Part shown: positions 36,901-54,370 of the stretch, piece after piece | Position numbering within the stretch: position 1 is the first letter of the stretch | Layout: every line of letters starts with the position of its first letter | Assembly (NCBI RefSeq): GCF_032118995.1 | Contig: NC_092648.1 | Coordinates: 20,364,450 to 20,428,449, forward strand | From: Asterias amurensis | Taxonomy: Eukaryota; Echinodermata; Asteroidea; Forcipulatida; Asteriidae | Direction of reading: 5' to 3' | DNA: 64,000 bases | The notes under the pieces: generated by a model | What the model was told of the DNA's origin: nothing | Databases searched by the model: none | What the model saw: the letters and a program-made list of their open reading frames with translations, nothing else | Translations under genes and position numbers: made by a program

Positions 36901-37361
36901 ATTTGTCGGACCTTCGTTGCGTTGTGATCGGTCAATACGCAATGGGGTGGAGCTTAATGGAATCGATCTATTGTCATGGAACACACAGAAGACAGTCAGA
37001 GCACACTGATCCAAACTGCTCTTCTCAGAGTCACCACTACTACCAGAGTTTTTTTTACATGGTGTCACCGCAAACCTTACTTACTTAAATATCTTCACTT
37101 CTCCCATGCCAGGTCTTTGTCTTCATCACTGATTGCCTTTGCCCAACAAGGCATCCAACAAGACGTCTTGAAACAAGCAGCGATGAACCAGAAGCTCACC
37201 CCAAGATAACAGAGGAAGATGAGGAGGAGCAGGAGGAGGAGGAGGAAGGTATAGCAGGTGAGGAACCCACACCTCAAGGAGATGCTCCTGGGGATGAGGG
37301 AGGTGATACCTCTCTAAGAAAACGGAAAACAGACGCAGAATCCACAGAGGCAAAGGACTGA
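27901..37361 (+). CDS. TMX1: TMX1, thioredoxin-related transmembrane protein
   Basis: TMX1 is an ER type I membrane oxidoreductase of the protein disulfide isomerase family. Six exons: 27901-28022, 30613-30774, 32892-33020, 34861-34906, 35872-35973, 37113-37361; phases agree and give 269 residues (human 280). A signal peptide MEKVTLLALLAVFIVFAEA is followed by NVVEITDENWRTIMEGEWM and the thioredoxin fold with active site WCPAC (residues 45-49), the same CPAC as human TMX1, and the cis-proline segment TSLPTFY. Exons 5-6 encode the membrane segment (VYVFFAVCTVLMGLTLGM and onward) followed by ITDCLCP, as in human. The tail is a Glu-rich cytosolic stretch and a basic RKRK patch. An in-frame upstream start codon at 27718 would put 61 residues before the signal peptide, so 27901 is preferred. 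Introns are repeat-rich. Confidence 0.96.
28111..28522 (+). mobile_element. MITE family A, diverged copy (TMX1 intron 1)
   Basis: It follows the family A order (ggtaattactcaaaa, gactccctctgaag, gagcccaaattttcacaggt, gtctttgacaatt), but both ends are eroded and the centre is replaced by a different palindrome (gaagtcttttatt and its inverse). Probably an older copy or subfamily. Confidence 0.7.
29247..30224. mobile_element. Foldback element with 42-bp tandem repeats in its arms
   Basis: The ends are CTATGGTGGCCCTGAAGGG and CCCTTCGGGGCCACCATAG, flanked by a CTAT direct repeat (29243-29246, 30225-30228). Each arm holds tandem 42-bp units (gtatgcaatgtcgtgaaaca / attcgcgaatatgtgcgcac), about 6 on the left and 9 on the right in opposite orientation, then an attttattgcataccatg inner boundary. 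About 215 bp of unrelated sequence (29566-29780) fills the loop. Long open frames through the arms arise because 42 is a multiple of three; they are not genes. Confidence 0.85.
31010..31165 (+). pseudogene. LINE (non-LTR retrotransposon) C-terminal fragment
   Basis: One frame reads RQFHQTRHSSKIYSSSFFPD then TIKDWNVLPCSVISSNSLDI and FKDILNEHF, the signature tail of reverse-transcriptase proteins of the CR1/L2/Jockey type (SFFPRTIRDWN...LP...S...FK). Only ~50 residues remain, in a TMX1 intron. It is a dead fragment. Confidence 0.72.
31203..31345. mobile_element. Small palindromic element (agcatcatgtgtaaatctc family)
   Basis: The arms read gtagcatcatgtgtaaatct and atttacacatggtgctacca, with cttttgagtagt and actactcaaaag-type inner inverted blocks. 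Sister copies lie at about 1665-1930 and 33208-33372. Confidence 0.65.
31409..31794 (+). mobile_element. MITE family A, full-length copy (TMX1 intron)
   Basis: A 386-bp copy with TTAAAGGCAGTGGACACTA and GTGTCCACTGCCTTTAA ends. TTAA abuts both ends. Confidence 0.9.
32351..32739 (+). mobile_element. MITE family A, full-length copy (TMX1 intron)
   Basis: It starts TTAAAGGCAGTGGACACTA and ends GTGTCCAGGGCTTTAA, with the internal gatttagaattcgaggtctcg block. It lies within 600 bp of another copy in the same orientation. Confidence 0.9.
33208..33372. mobile_element. Small palindromic element (gcaccatgtgtaa family)
   Basis: The arms gaggtttgcggcagcattat and acatggtggtaccgcaaacc surround cttttgagtagtg / caactcaaaag. 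Same family as 31203-31345. Confidence 0.65.
33473..33815 (+). mobile_element. MITE family B, intact copy (TMX1 intron)
   Basis: It starts TTAAAGCCATTATACACTTT and ends AAAGTGTCCAATGGCTTTAA. The core includes tcaattctcgatatcgag (palindromic) and gaaggtaatggtgaaagac. Other copies lie at 25698 (split) and 52503. Confidence 0.88.
34205..34567 (+). mobile_element. MITE family A, diverged copy (TMX1 intron)
   Basis: It begins ttagaggcactggacacta and ends gtgtccactgtctttaa. The order of internal blocks is conserved but the sequence is clearly older than the copies at 31409 or 47335. Confidence 0.75.
35219..35364. mobile_element. 146-bp hairpin element (TMX1 intron)
   Basis: Two ~70-bp arms, gagtggct...gaatgggaggaatattatcg and cgataatattccttccattc...agccactc, with a few-base loop at about 35288. 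It would extrude as a long hairpin. A second larger inverted-end element (about 35381-35731, ends aactgatatatagatccttg and caaggatctgtatgtcagtt) lies right beside it. Confidence 0.75.
35381..35731. mobile_element. Inverted-end element with GC-rich core (TMX1 intron)
   Basis: The terminal inverted repeats are ~30 bp (aactgatatatagatccttg; inverse at the right end). The core is richer in G+C than its surroundings (agcggcgcggaggcgctg) and has a poly-T run. No coding similarity seen. Confidence 0.55.
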
Positions 37362-38264
37362 ACTTTGAACTGATTTTGTAACTCAGCGTTGTGGATCTTC
37401 TTTGGACAACTTTCAGCCTTTACAGCAACAAATTGAACGGCATTTTGGAGTGGATGCGACTATGACCAGGTGACCGGTGTTGGATTTTATTTTCAAGGTG
37501 CAGTGCAATAGCCACATTATTGGTTTGTCTCTCGATTGTGTTCATGATGTTGGTCCATTTTTTATACTTGATGAAACCTGTTAGTGCATGGCCATTTGCC
37601 TAGAATTTTCAGTGAGGGGAAAAAGGGAACTTATTTTTTTGATTAACTTTCAGATTTCGCATGTTTGTTTTTTTGTAGTTAAAATCAAAGGAATTGTGTT
37701 GCTTAAATTCAATGCGATAAAGACAAACCCCAGAAGTGCTTTAAATTAAAGATCAATTAATTGTACAAGTTTATACTTTCTGATAATTACCTGTTAAAAA
37801 AAGTGCTGAGATTTTTAGAGGAAAAACTCACTTCTTGTTTAAGGTCAACATTGATTATTACATGTTACTTGCCAAATAATGCTGTAGTGTTCATCAATCA
37901 CTTCTAGTTATTCTTAGACTAGAATTTCATCATTCGCTTTAAAGTGAATTCACTTTATTTGGCGACATCACATCGGTAGATTTTGTCCAGCAACCAGTGT
38001 ATTTCTAAAACACTTTGTGGCCAGCAATCGGTTAATGTCACATATGGGGTATAACCACTAGCAGCAACACCTTCTCTGTTTTGTTTTAGCAATGTATTAT
38101 GATTATTAGTTTCTTTCATGGTAATAATTACTGTTATGCTCGACTAATTGCTGTTAATATTATGAAAATTATGTTACATTTTAAAAGGGATTTTAAGTTG
38201 GAGGAGTCGATGAAGAAAAGTTCCACAGCGTCTTCTCATCACTGGATAGGACTTTTGTATTAAA
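37362..38264 (+). other. TMX1 3' UTR and flank
   Basis: No gene. AT-rich; an ATTAAA-like signal is near 37744. It leads directly into the 45-bp minisatellite array. Confidence 0.45.
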
Positions 38265-41200
38265 AGGTACACGAGGTTATAGCCTTGTAGAGTTAAGGCA
38301 AAATTTGAGAAGGATTTATGCAAAATTTGACAAGTACAAAATGTTTTAGCCTTGTAGATTTTATGCAAAAATTGAGAAGGACACAAACTTATAGCCTTGT
38401 AGATTTTAGGCAAAATTTGACAAGTACACAAGGCTATAGCAACAAGGCTATAGCCTTGTAGATTTTTGGCAAAATTTGACAAGTACACAAGGCTATAGCC
38501 TTGTAGATTTTAGGCAAACTTTGACAAGTACACAAGGCTATAGCCACAAGGCTATAGCCTTGTAGATATTAGGCAAAATTTGACAAGTACACAAGGCTAT
38601 AGCCTTGTAGATTTTAGGCAAAATTTGACAAGTACACAAGGCTATATATATAGCCTTGTAGATTTTAGGCAAAATTTGACAAGTACACAAGGCTATAGCC
38701 TTGTAGATATTAGGCAAATTTTGACATGTACACAAGGCTATAGCCTTGTAGATTTTAGGCAAAACTTGACAAGTACACAAGGCTATAGCCACAAGGCTAT
38801 AGCCTTGTAGATTTTAGGCAAAATTTGACAAGTACACAAGGCTATAGCCTTGTAGATTTTAGGCAAAATTTGACAAGTACACAAGGCTATAGCCACAAGG
38901 CTATAGCCTTGTAGATTTTAGGCAAAATTTGACAAGTACACAAGGCTATAGCAACAAGGCTATAGCCTTGTAGATTTTAGGCAAAATTTGACAAGTACAC
39001 AAGGCTATAGCCTTGTAGATTTTAGGCAATATTTGACAAGTACACAAGGTTATAGCCTTGTAGATTTTAGGCAAAATTTGACAAGTACACAAGGCTATAG
39101 CCACAAGGCTATAGCCTTGTAGATTTTAGGCAAAATTTGACAAGTACACAAGGCTATAGCAACAAGGCTATAGCCTTGTAGATTTTAGGCAAAATTTGAC
39201 AAGTACACAAGGCTATAGCCTTGTAGATTTTAGGCAATATTTGACAAGTACACAAGGTTATAGCCTTGTAGATTTTAGGCAAAATTTGACAAGTACACAA
39301 GGCTATAGCCTTGTAGATATTAGGCAAATTTTGACATGTACACAAGGCTATAGCCTTGTAGATTTTAGGCAAAATTTGACAAGTACACAAGGCTATTGTA
39401 CTTGTCAAATTTTGCCTAAAATCTACAAGGCTATATAGCCTTGTAGATATTAGGCAAAATTTGACAAGTACACAAGGCTATAGCCTTGTAGATTTTAGGC
39501 AATATTTGACAAGTACACAAGGTTATAGCCTTGTAGATTTTAGGCAAAATTTGACAAGTACACAAGGCTATAGCCTTGTAGATTTTAGGCAAAATTTGAC
39601 AAGTACACAAGGTTATAGCCTTGTAGATATTAGGCAAATTTTGACATGTACACAAGGCTATAGCCTTGTAGATTTTAGGCAAAATTTGACAAGTACACAA
39701 GGCCTTGTAGATTTTAGGCAAAATTTGACAAGTACACAAGGCTATAGCCTTGTAGATTTTAGGCAATATTTGACAAGTACACAAGGTTATAGCCTTGTAG
39801 ATTTTAGGCAAAATTTGACAAGTACACAAGGCTATAGCCTTGTAGATTTTAGGCAAAATTTGACAAGTACACAAGGTTATAGCCTTGTAGATATTAGGCA
39901 AAACTTGACATGTACACAAGGCTATAGCCTTGTAGATTTTAGGCAAAATTTGACAAGTACACAAGGCTATAGCCTTGTAGATTTTAGGCAAAATTTGACA
40001 AGTACACAAGGCTATAGCAACAAGGCTATAGCCTTGTAGATTTTAGGCAATATTTGACAAGTACACAGCCTTGTAGATTTTAGGCAAAATTTGACAAGTA
40101 CACAAGGCTATAGCCTTGTAGATTTTAGGCAAAATTTGACAAGTACACAAGGCTATAGCCTTGTAGATTTTAGGCAAAATTTGACAAGTACACAAGGCTA
40201 TAGCCTTGTAGATTTTAGGCAAAATTTGACAAGTACACAAGGCTATAGCAACAAGGCTATAGCCTTGTAGATTTTAGGCAAAATTTGACAAGTACACAAG
40301 GCTATAGCCTTGTAGATTTTAGGCAATATTTGACAAGTACACAAGGTTATAGCCTTGTAGATATTAGGCAAATTTTGACATGTACACAAGGCTATAGCCT
40401 TGTAGATTTTAGGCAAAATTTGACAAGTACACAAGGCTATAGCAACAAGGCTATAGCCTTGTAGATTTTAGGCAAAATTTGACAAGTACACAAGGCTATT
40501 GTACTTGTCAAATTTTGCCTAAAATCTACAAGGCTATATAGCCTTGTAGATATTAGGCAAAATTTGACAAGTACACAAGGCTATTGTACTTGTCAAATTT
40601 TGCCTAAAATCTACAAGGCTATATAGCCTTGTAGATATTAGGCAAAATTTGACATGTACACAAGGTTATAGCCTTGTAGATATTAGGCAAATTTTGACAT
40701 GTACACAAGGCTATAGCCTTGTAGATTTTAGGCAAAATTTGACAAGTACACAAGGCTATAGCCTTGTAGATTTTAGGCAAAATTTGACAAGTACACAAGG
40801 CTATAGCCTTGTAGATTTTAGGCAAAATTTGACAAGTACACAAGGCTATTGTACTTGTCAAATTTTGCCTAAAATCTACAAGGCTATATAGCCTTGTAGA
40901 TATTAGGCAAAATTTGACAAGTACACAAGGCTATTGTACTTGTCAAATTTTGCCTAAAATCTACAAGGCTATATAGCCTTGTAGATATTAGGCAAAATTT
41001 GACATGTACACAAGGTTATAGCCTTGTAGATATTAGGCAAATTTTGACATGTACACAAGGCTATAGCCTTGTAGATTTTAGGCAAAATTTGACAAGTACA
41101 CAAGGCTATAGCCTTGTAGATTTTAGGCAAAATTTGACAAGTACACAAGGCTATAGCCTTGTAGATTTTAGGCAAAATTTGACAAGTACACAAGGTTATA

Positions 41201-42170
41201 GCCTTGTAGATTTTAGGCAAATTTTGACATGTACACAAGGCTATAGCCTTGTAGATTTTAGGCAAAATTTGACAAGTACACAAGGCTATAGCCTTGTAGA
41301 TTTTAGGCAAAATTTGACAAGTACACAAGGCTATAGCCTTGTAGATTTTAGGCAAAATTTGACAAGTACACAAGGCTATCGCAACAAGGCTATAGCCTTG
41401 TAGATTTTAGGCAAAATTTGACAAGTACACAAGGCTATAGCCTTGTAGATTTTAGGCAATATTTGACAAGTACACAAGGTTATAGCCTTGTAGATTTTAG
41501 GCAAAATTTGACAAGTACACAAGGCTATAGCCTTGTAGATTTTAGGCAAAATTTGACAAGTACACAAGGTTATAGCCTTGTAGATATTAGGCAAATTTTG
41601 ACATGTACACAAGGCCTTGTAGATTTTAGGCAAAATTTGACAAGTACACAAGGCTATAGCCTTGTAGATTTTAGGCAATATTTGACAAGTACACAAGGTT
41701 ATAGCCTTGTAGATTTTAGGCAAAATTTGACAAGTACACAAGGCTATAGCCTTGTAGATTTTAGGCAAAATTTGACAAGTACACAAGGTTATAGCCTTGT
41801 AGATATTAGGCAAATTTTGACATGTACACAAGGCTATAGCCTTGTAGATTTTAGGCAATATTTGACAAGTACACAAGGTTATAGCCTTGTAGATTTTAGG
41901 CAAAATTTGACAAGTACACAAGGTTACAGCCTTGTAGATTTTAGGCAAAGTACACAAGGCTATAACCTTGTGTCCTTTTCAAATTTTGCTTGAAATCTAC
42001 AAGGCCTATAGCCTTGTGGTCTTTTCAAGTTTTGCCTAAAAACTAGATTTTAGGGCAAATTTTGCCTAGTAGATTTTAAGCAAAATTTGGAAAGGACACA
42101 AGGCTAGAATTTAAGTACACAAGGCTTTAAGTAAACCACAAGGCCTTGTAGATTTAAGGCTGTAAGCCTT
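38265..42170. repeat. 45-bp palindromic minisatellite array, about 85 units
   Basis: The unit is gccttgtagattttaggcaa + aatttgacaagtacacaagg + ctata. Adjacent units join through the 16-bp perfect palindrome caaggctatagccttg. Variants (gatattaggcaaattttgac, gcaatatttgac, tgacatgtac) mark higher-order structure: a 350-bp period is plain at 40541 and 40891, and a ~580-bp block at 39430-40010 recurs at 41380-41960. Five single units are inverted (near 39396, 40498, 40584, 40850 and 40934), forming hairpins. Both edges decay gradually. Long frames on both strands result from the period being a multiple of three. Confidence 0.95.
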
Positions 42171-45100
42171 GGTCAATTATTAAGCAATACGAAATTGGGC
42201 CCTGCCTGAGATTAATTACCTATTCATGAAATACTTGTACCACTTTCTGTCGGCAATCAACATATAATATAAAGTTTACATAACAAATTGTTTAGATCCC
42301 ATTGTTAGTGTTTGTTTGTTTGTTCTTTTCATTTAATTTTTAAATAAGATTTGGTCCTTGGTTTACATTTCATCATGAGTGCATACTTTGCTGATTATAC
42401 CAAATTAGTGAGGTATTTTAATACGTTTACGTTTGAATACATGTTTTCAATACTATAAATTGTCAGTAGCGTAACCAGACATTTTCTCTTTTAATTTTGT
42501 TTCGTTGAGGGGGACCATCAGATCATATGTTTGGGGGCTGTCTAGTGTATCAAATTTGTGCATTTAAAACATCTCACTAGGGGAGGGGGGAGGGGAGCAC
42601 TCCTACCCCATCCCCCTTTCTGGTTACGTCACTGAAAATTGTACACAAAATTACCTAGCTACAGCTACTAAACCTCAACAATATTTCAGGTACATGATGG
42701 GAAGAATTTGTTACTGGCAGTTAAAAATACATTGAATTGATTATTTATAAAAAATGAATGCAACAAGAAACCAATAAAAAAGGAGTTGACTTCCAGAATA
42801 AAGTTAATAATACATGAATGTAATGTTGTCAATTAATTTGCATGTGAGCTCTTGAAAATAGAATGCATGATCATGTTACATGATGATTATTCACAATACG
42901 GGCACATTGTTACATGGGATCAGGCATACCACCATATAACCATGGAGGAAGAACACGTGTAAATAAATATACTTAGCAGTATTTTCTGCCTAACAGCTTT
43001 ATGAAGTTAGGGAACTGTAAGCAGCGAATAATTGAATAAGCAGTGCCATGAAATTAGGCCTAGGTCTTTTCGGGGGTCAATGTGAATCTTAAGAGACTCT
43101 TTTCCATTCAGTTGTTAAAACATAAACCTGAATACAACTGTAAGCTTTGAAACCAATAAAGCTTTGAAAACAGTAAAGCTTTGAAAACAGTAAAGCTTTC
43201 CTCATATACTGAGGTGACTACATTTCCCTGCAGCATTTCAGTGCATTACATTTGAAGGAATGTAACTGATTAACATTCCTACTTACACAACAAAATTAAA
43301 CTGAGTTCTGCTTGACAACCAAGTATACACATAAAGAATTGAGCATTGAACTGCTGCTGCATCTGGTGCATTAAGTTCTTTCATCAACAGACTTCATTCT
43401 CTGTTTTTGGTCAATTTGAAGTTATAAAGCAGTCTTAAAGTTCAAAGGTGTCACCTCATTTTCATGGCATATGAAAAGTCATCAATTGTGAAGAACCCTG
43501 TTTTACAAATGAGCATTTGGTTTACAAATCAATTATAGCCTTGTCTGTCAACTCTGAATAATAACCTGATAATTACATTCTTAATTTAAAGACAATGGAC
43601 ACTAGTACTATTGGTAATTGTCAAAGACCAGTCTTCTTACTTCATGTATCTCAACATGCATAAAATAATAAACCTGTAAAATTTTGAAATTAATTTGTTG
43701 TTGAAGTTGAGAGATAATAATAAAAGAAAAAAACACCCTTGTCACACGAAGTTGTGTGCTTTCAGACGCTTGATTTCGAGACATAAAATTCTAAGACAAG
43801 ACTGAGGTCTCAAAATCAAATTACTATCAATACTACCAAGTATATTTTTATGCTAATAATTATTTTGAGTAATAACCAATAGTGTCCACTGCCTTTAAAC
43901 AAAATATTTAGAATACACACCAGGAACATTTCAAAAATATTTTCTAACGTTCGTGATTCTCTCGAGATGTATTGAATACAAACAAATTACTGTACAGATG
44001 GTTATATACTGAATTATTAAACAATGTGGATATATACATCCTGTTTTTACCACCATGATTATGTAAAACTGGCAAATAAGAACCGTAAGAAATACATCTC
44101 TTCACAATTAGATTGCATTTTGAGAATGTTGTAGAATCTATACACAATGCAGAGATATTTTTAGTTATTTTTAAATTGTAAGCTTATGACGTCTATTTAA
44201 CACTGAAATAAGTTCTATGGATTATTCAGATTAATTTAAAACACTGTGTTGAACAAATTCACCCGACATAATTGACACAATAATGTCCATTTGAGGTCTG
44301 GTGATTCCTTCTTAAGGAACACTTTCTTACATACAACTTATTATTTTCAAAGGCAAATGTCAACTCGTGTCATTATTCTATTCCACATCTTTCAACTTTC
44401 CCATCAGAATTTGATTCAAATGCTTCAAATTTATTGCTTCCATATCGTATAAAAACTTTTATATTGTTTCAATAAAACACCATAAAAATACCATGTCTCT
44501 AATTATTTCATTTATATCACATGATTATACTTGATTTTTCTACAAAAATACAAGTAAATTTGACCAAATACACCATGTATGTCATCTTATGGTTCAAGCG
44601 AGTATATTTGTTCTACAAATGCCCAGACAAAATTTGTACATAGAAGTTTGACTCCTAAAATTGGCACATCATCAGGCCGACTTTTTGTGAATATCTTTTT
44701 CCGTCCGCATTATACGTTGCACATTCAATACACCAATGACATTTTCTTAATTCATAATTTATACATACATGATCCAAATGTAATTTTAAAATCATCACAT
44801 GATACCTGAGGATAGATATCAGAATGCAATTGATATAGCTTGAGAACAAAAAAACAAGCTTGTCGGCTAGGCCATAAAATAACCCATTACCTTGAGTCCT
44901 TGACGTTGAGCAAGTTTGCCTGCAAACCATAGCGGCTAATGATGCTTGAACTTGATTCCTGGCAAGAAGAAGGAGGTCTAGATGAGTCTAGTCAAGTAGC
45001 TGCTACCACATTCTGCCTTGAACCAACTGGTCATGCTGGGCTTGTACACTGTAGAAAAGAACACAAGGGCTTGATTTCACAGAAAGCATAGACTGATCTG

Positions 45101-45288
45101 AAGTGCAAATCAATCCTACTCGCTAAGCACAGTGTGATGTCACACTACAAATCACTTAGGTGATACTGACAACTTATCTTAAGATGAATCTTAGTTCTTT
45201 GTGAAATCGACCCCTATGGTGCATTGGTTACTTGTGATCAAACTCACCATCGGTCGGCAGACCAACTTGCTGCGAGATGACCACCTCC
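42171..45288. other. Intergenic DNA between the convergent TMX1 and PTGR2 genes
   Basis: No gene recognised. Contains a family A MITE at 43586-43898 and ordinary AT-rich sequence, part of which is presumably the PTGR2 3' UTR (minus strand). Confidence 0.45.
43586..43898 (-). mobile_element. MITE family A copy, inverted and shortened
   Basis: It begins TTAAAGACAATGGACACTAG and ends GTGTCCACTGCCTTTAA; reverse orientation, with an internal deletion relative to 385-bp copies. Confidence 0.82.
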
Positions 45289-52214
<6,926 letters not shown>

Positions 52215-52502
52215 CTGAAAGAAAAAGAAAATAATTTCTATCAAACAAAGTTGCAGTTTATCTATATTTCTTCATACTGTCAATATTATGTAAGTAAACA
52301 AATAATTTTTGTCTTTAAACTGAGATCACAGAGTGAGATGAAGGGAGACCATTTCTGGTCGGTCAGTCGGAAGGTAGACTATTTGCCCTGACATTCCATT
52401 ATGTAGCATGCAAAGGTATGCACCTGCCAGGCTAGAAGCTCTATTTCCCCTGTAAAAAGTGGGTCAGAGGGTACTGGAATTTATACCCATAATCTCTCCT
52501 TC

Positions 52503-52876
52503 TTAAAGCCATTGGACACTTTCGATAAACAGTATTGTCCAAGGCCCACACTTTGTGCATCAAAACTTCTATATAAAATAACAAACCTGTGAAAATTTAG
52601 GCTCAATCGGTCATCGGAGTCGGGAGAAAATAACGGGAAAACCCACCCTTGTTTCCGCACGTTTCGCCATGTCATGATATGTGTTTAAAATAAATCCGTA
52701 ATTCTCGATATCGAGAACTGATATTGTTTTAGTGTTATCTCAAAAAGTAATGTATTTCATTGAATAAAATTTCAAGAGAATTCTTTCACCATTACCTTCT
52801 GTAAATCCTGTAAGTTATGTGTAAATCTGTGAACTTTTATTTTTTATTCTGTTCCAAAAGTGTCCAATGGCTTTAA
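52503..52876 (-). mobile_element. MITE family B, inverted copy
   Basis: Begins TTAAAGCCATTGGACACTTT and ends AGTGTCCAATGGCTTTAA; contains taattctcgatatcgagaac. Reverse orientation to the copy at 33473. Confidence 0.87.
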
Positions 52877-53994
52877 GGAAGGGGGTAGTGTGTAATCCCA
52901 ATTCCAGACCTTTGTTTTTTTTTAACAAATGGGTCTTCCAAAATAGAACAGGCTGCTACCAATGTTTGTTAATCGTTGTAGGTGGCTTAATGGGAGGTAA
53001 GTCCGATTGGTCAGAGATTCCACCATACGTGGCAGATTATTGGCAAAGGCCTTTTTGCAATTCATAACAATAATCACAAGAGAACAACACATCTTGGTGT
53101 CTTTAATGGGATACTTTGTTTTCTTTCCTTTTTCAACAACATTCTTTTAAGGGAAATGATTACTTAGGTAAAAAGGTTAGCTTAAAAAATTAGAAAAAAA
53201 TAAATAACAAAGGCAACGGCACAATTTTGTGTTCTTTGAATACTGGCCAAAAGTGTTATGGCATAAAGTATTGGCCTTACAGATCATGAGTATCAAATTT
53301 GGCAGGATACAATTGTCAAGTTGTGTTTCGTTTAAATATTATAAAACCATTTTTTCAAACAGCAACGATTGTATCATTGCTTTCACACCGTCAAACCATG
53401 CATGGCCTGACCCCGCGTACTTTTAGATCTTTACTGCACCTTAAAAACTTCATGAACAAATAAAATTGAAAAGCTTTGTTCACCCTGTGTTATTGTTATA
53501 ATTTAGTTCTCACTCTCTTTAAAATTTTGACAGTGAACTTGTGCTCCAGCTAAAAAAAAATTATACATATATTTTTGGGAAAAGAATTTGGTCACATCAT
53601 TGTTGCATCTGAAATCTAAATGCTTAGCGATCTTGGGGGATGTCAAGCGGAGAATTTTTAGACCAAATCATGCAGAGAGTTTGGCACGGCCACACCAATA
53701 CATTTTCAAAGCGTATCATTCAAAATCACTGAGGAGTGATGACAATTTGACAAAGCGTGGGAATTGGTGGGAAAGTTGGGGAAGCTTTTCAACCATTGCA
53801 TGGCCCACACGTAGGCAAGTTATTTACACACAAGCTGTAAGTAGGGCAAAGCACTGTGCAGACACTTTGAATACAAGTTGCTGAATGGCATTAGAACTAA
53901 TAAATCAAGTTTTGATAGATTTGCCGTGAGAGCTTTGCAGCATTTACCAAAAGGAAACAAAGTTGTTTTTTAATTCAAATATGAAAAACACTCA

Positions 53995-54370
53995 GTTAAA
54001 GATGCTTTGTCAGATTTTGGGCCGATTTGACCCAAAATATTTGATTTAAAATTCAATAGGTATTTTGATGGGGGTCGAGAAAGTTACAAGCTTTCATTTG
54101 AGCTATTGCTCGAAAAAGTCCGCCAATTATTAGTAGCAGTGAAATAAAGTGCTCAAAATTAGTTTTTGTTGGGATCCCGACAATACATATCATGTGACCA
54201 ATTCTTATGTGTTTTATAAGAAACGTTTTTAAAAATTTTCACGGTCCTGACCATTAAAAGTAAAAGTTAAACTTTTCTCGTTAGAGCGGGTGATACTCTT
54301 TGAAATACCTTTCACTCAAAAAAATCTATCTTTTAATGTTTGGGGTCAAAAACCTGACAGCATCTTTGAC
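53995..54370. mobile_element. MITE family H (gttaaagatgct ends)
   Basis: The ends are gttaaagatgctttgtcaga and tgacagcatctttgac, inverted over ~28 bp. The interior contains gatttgacccaaaatatttg. A fragment of the same family occurs near 21434. Confidence 0.65.

Noticed and set aside
38174-41993. Repeat-protein frames up to 193 codons on both strands
   Set aside because: The 45-bp minisatellite gives open frames on both strands equally, with no splice or start context.
38265-42170. CRISPR-like array
   Set aside because: Units are contiguous with no unique spacers, and the DNA is animal nuclear sequence with spliced genes.
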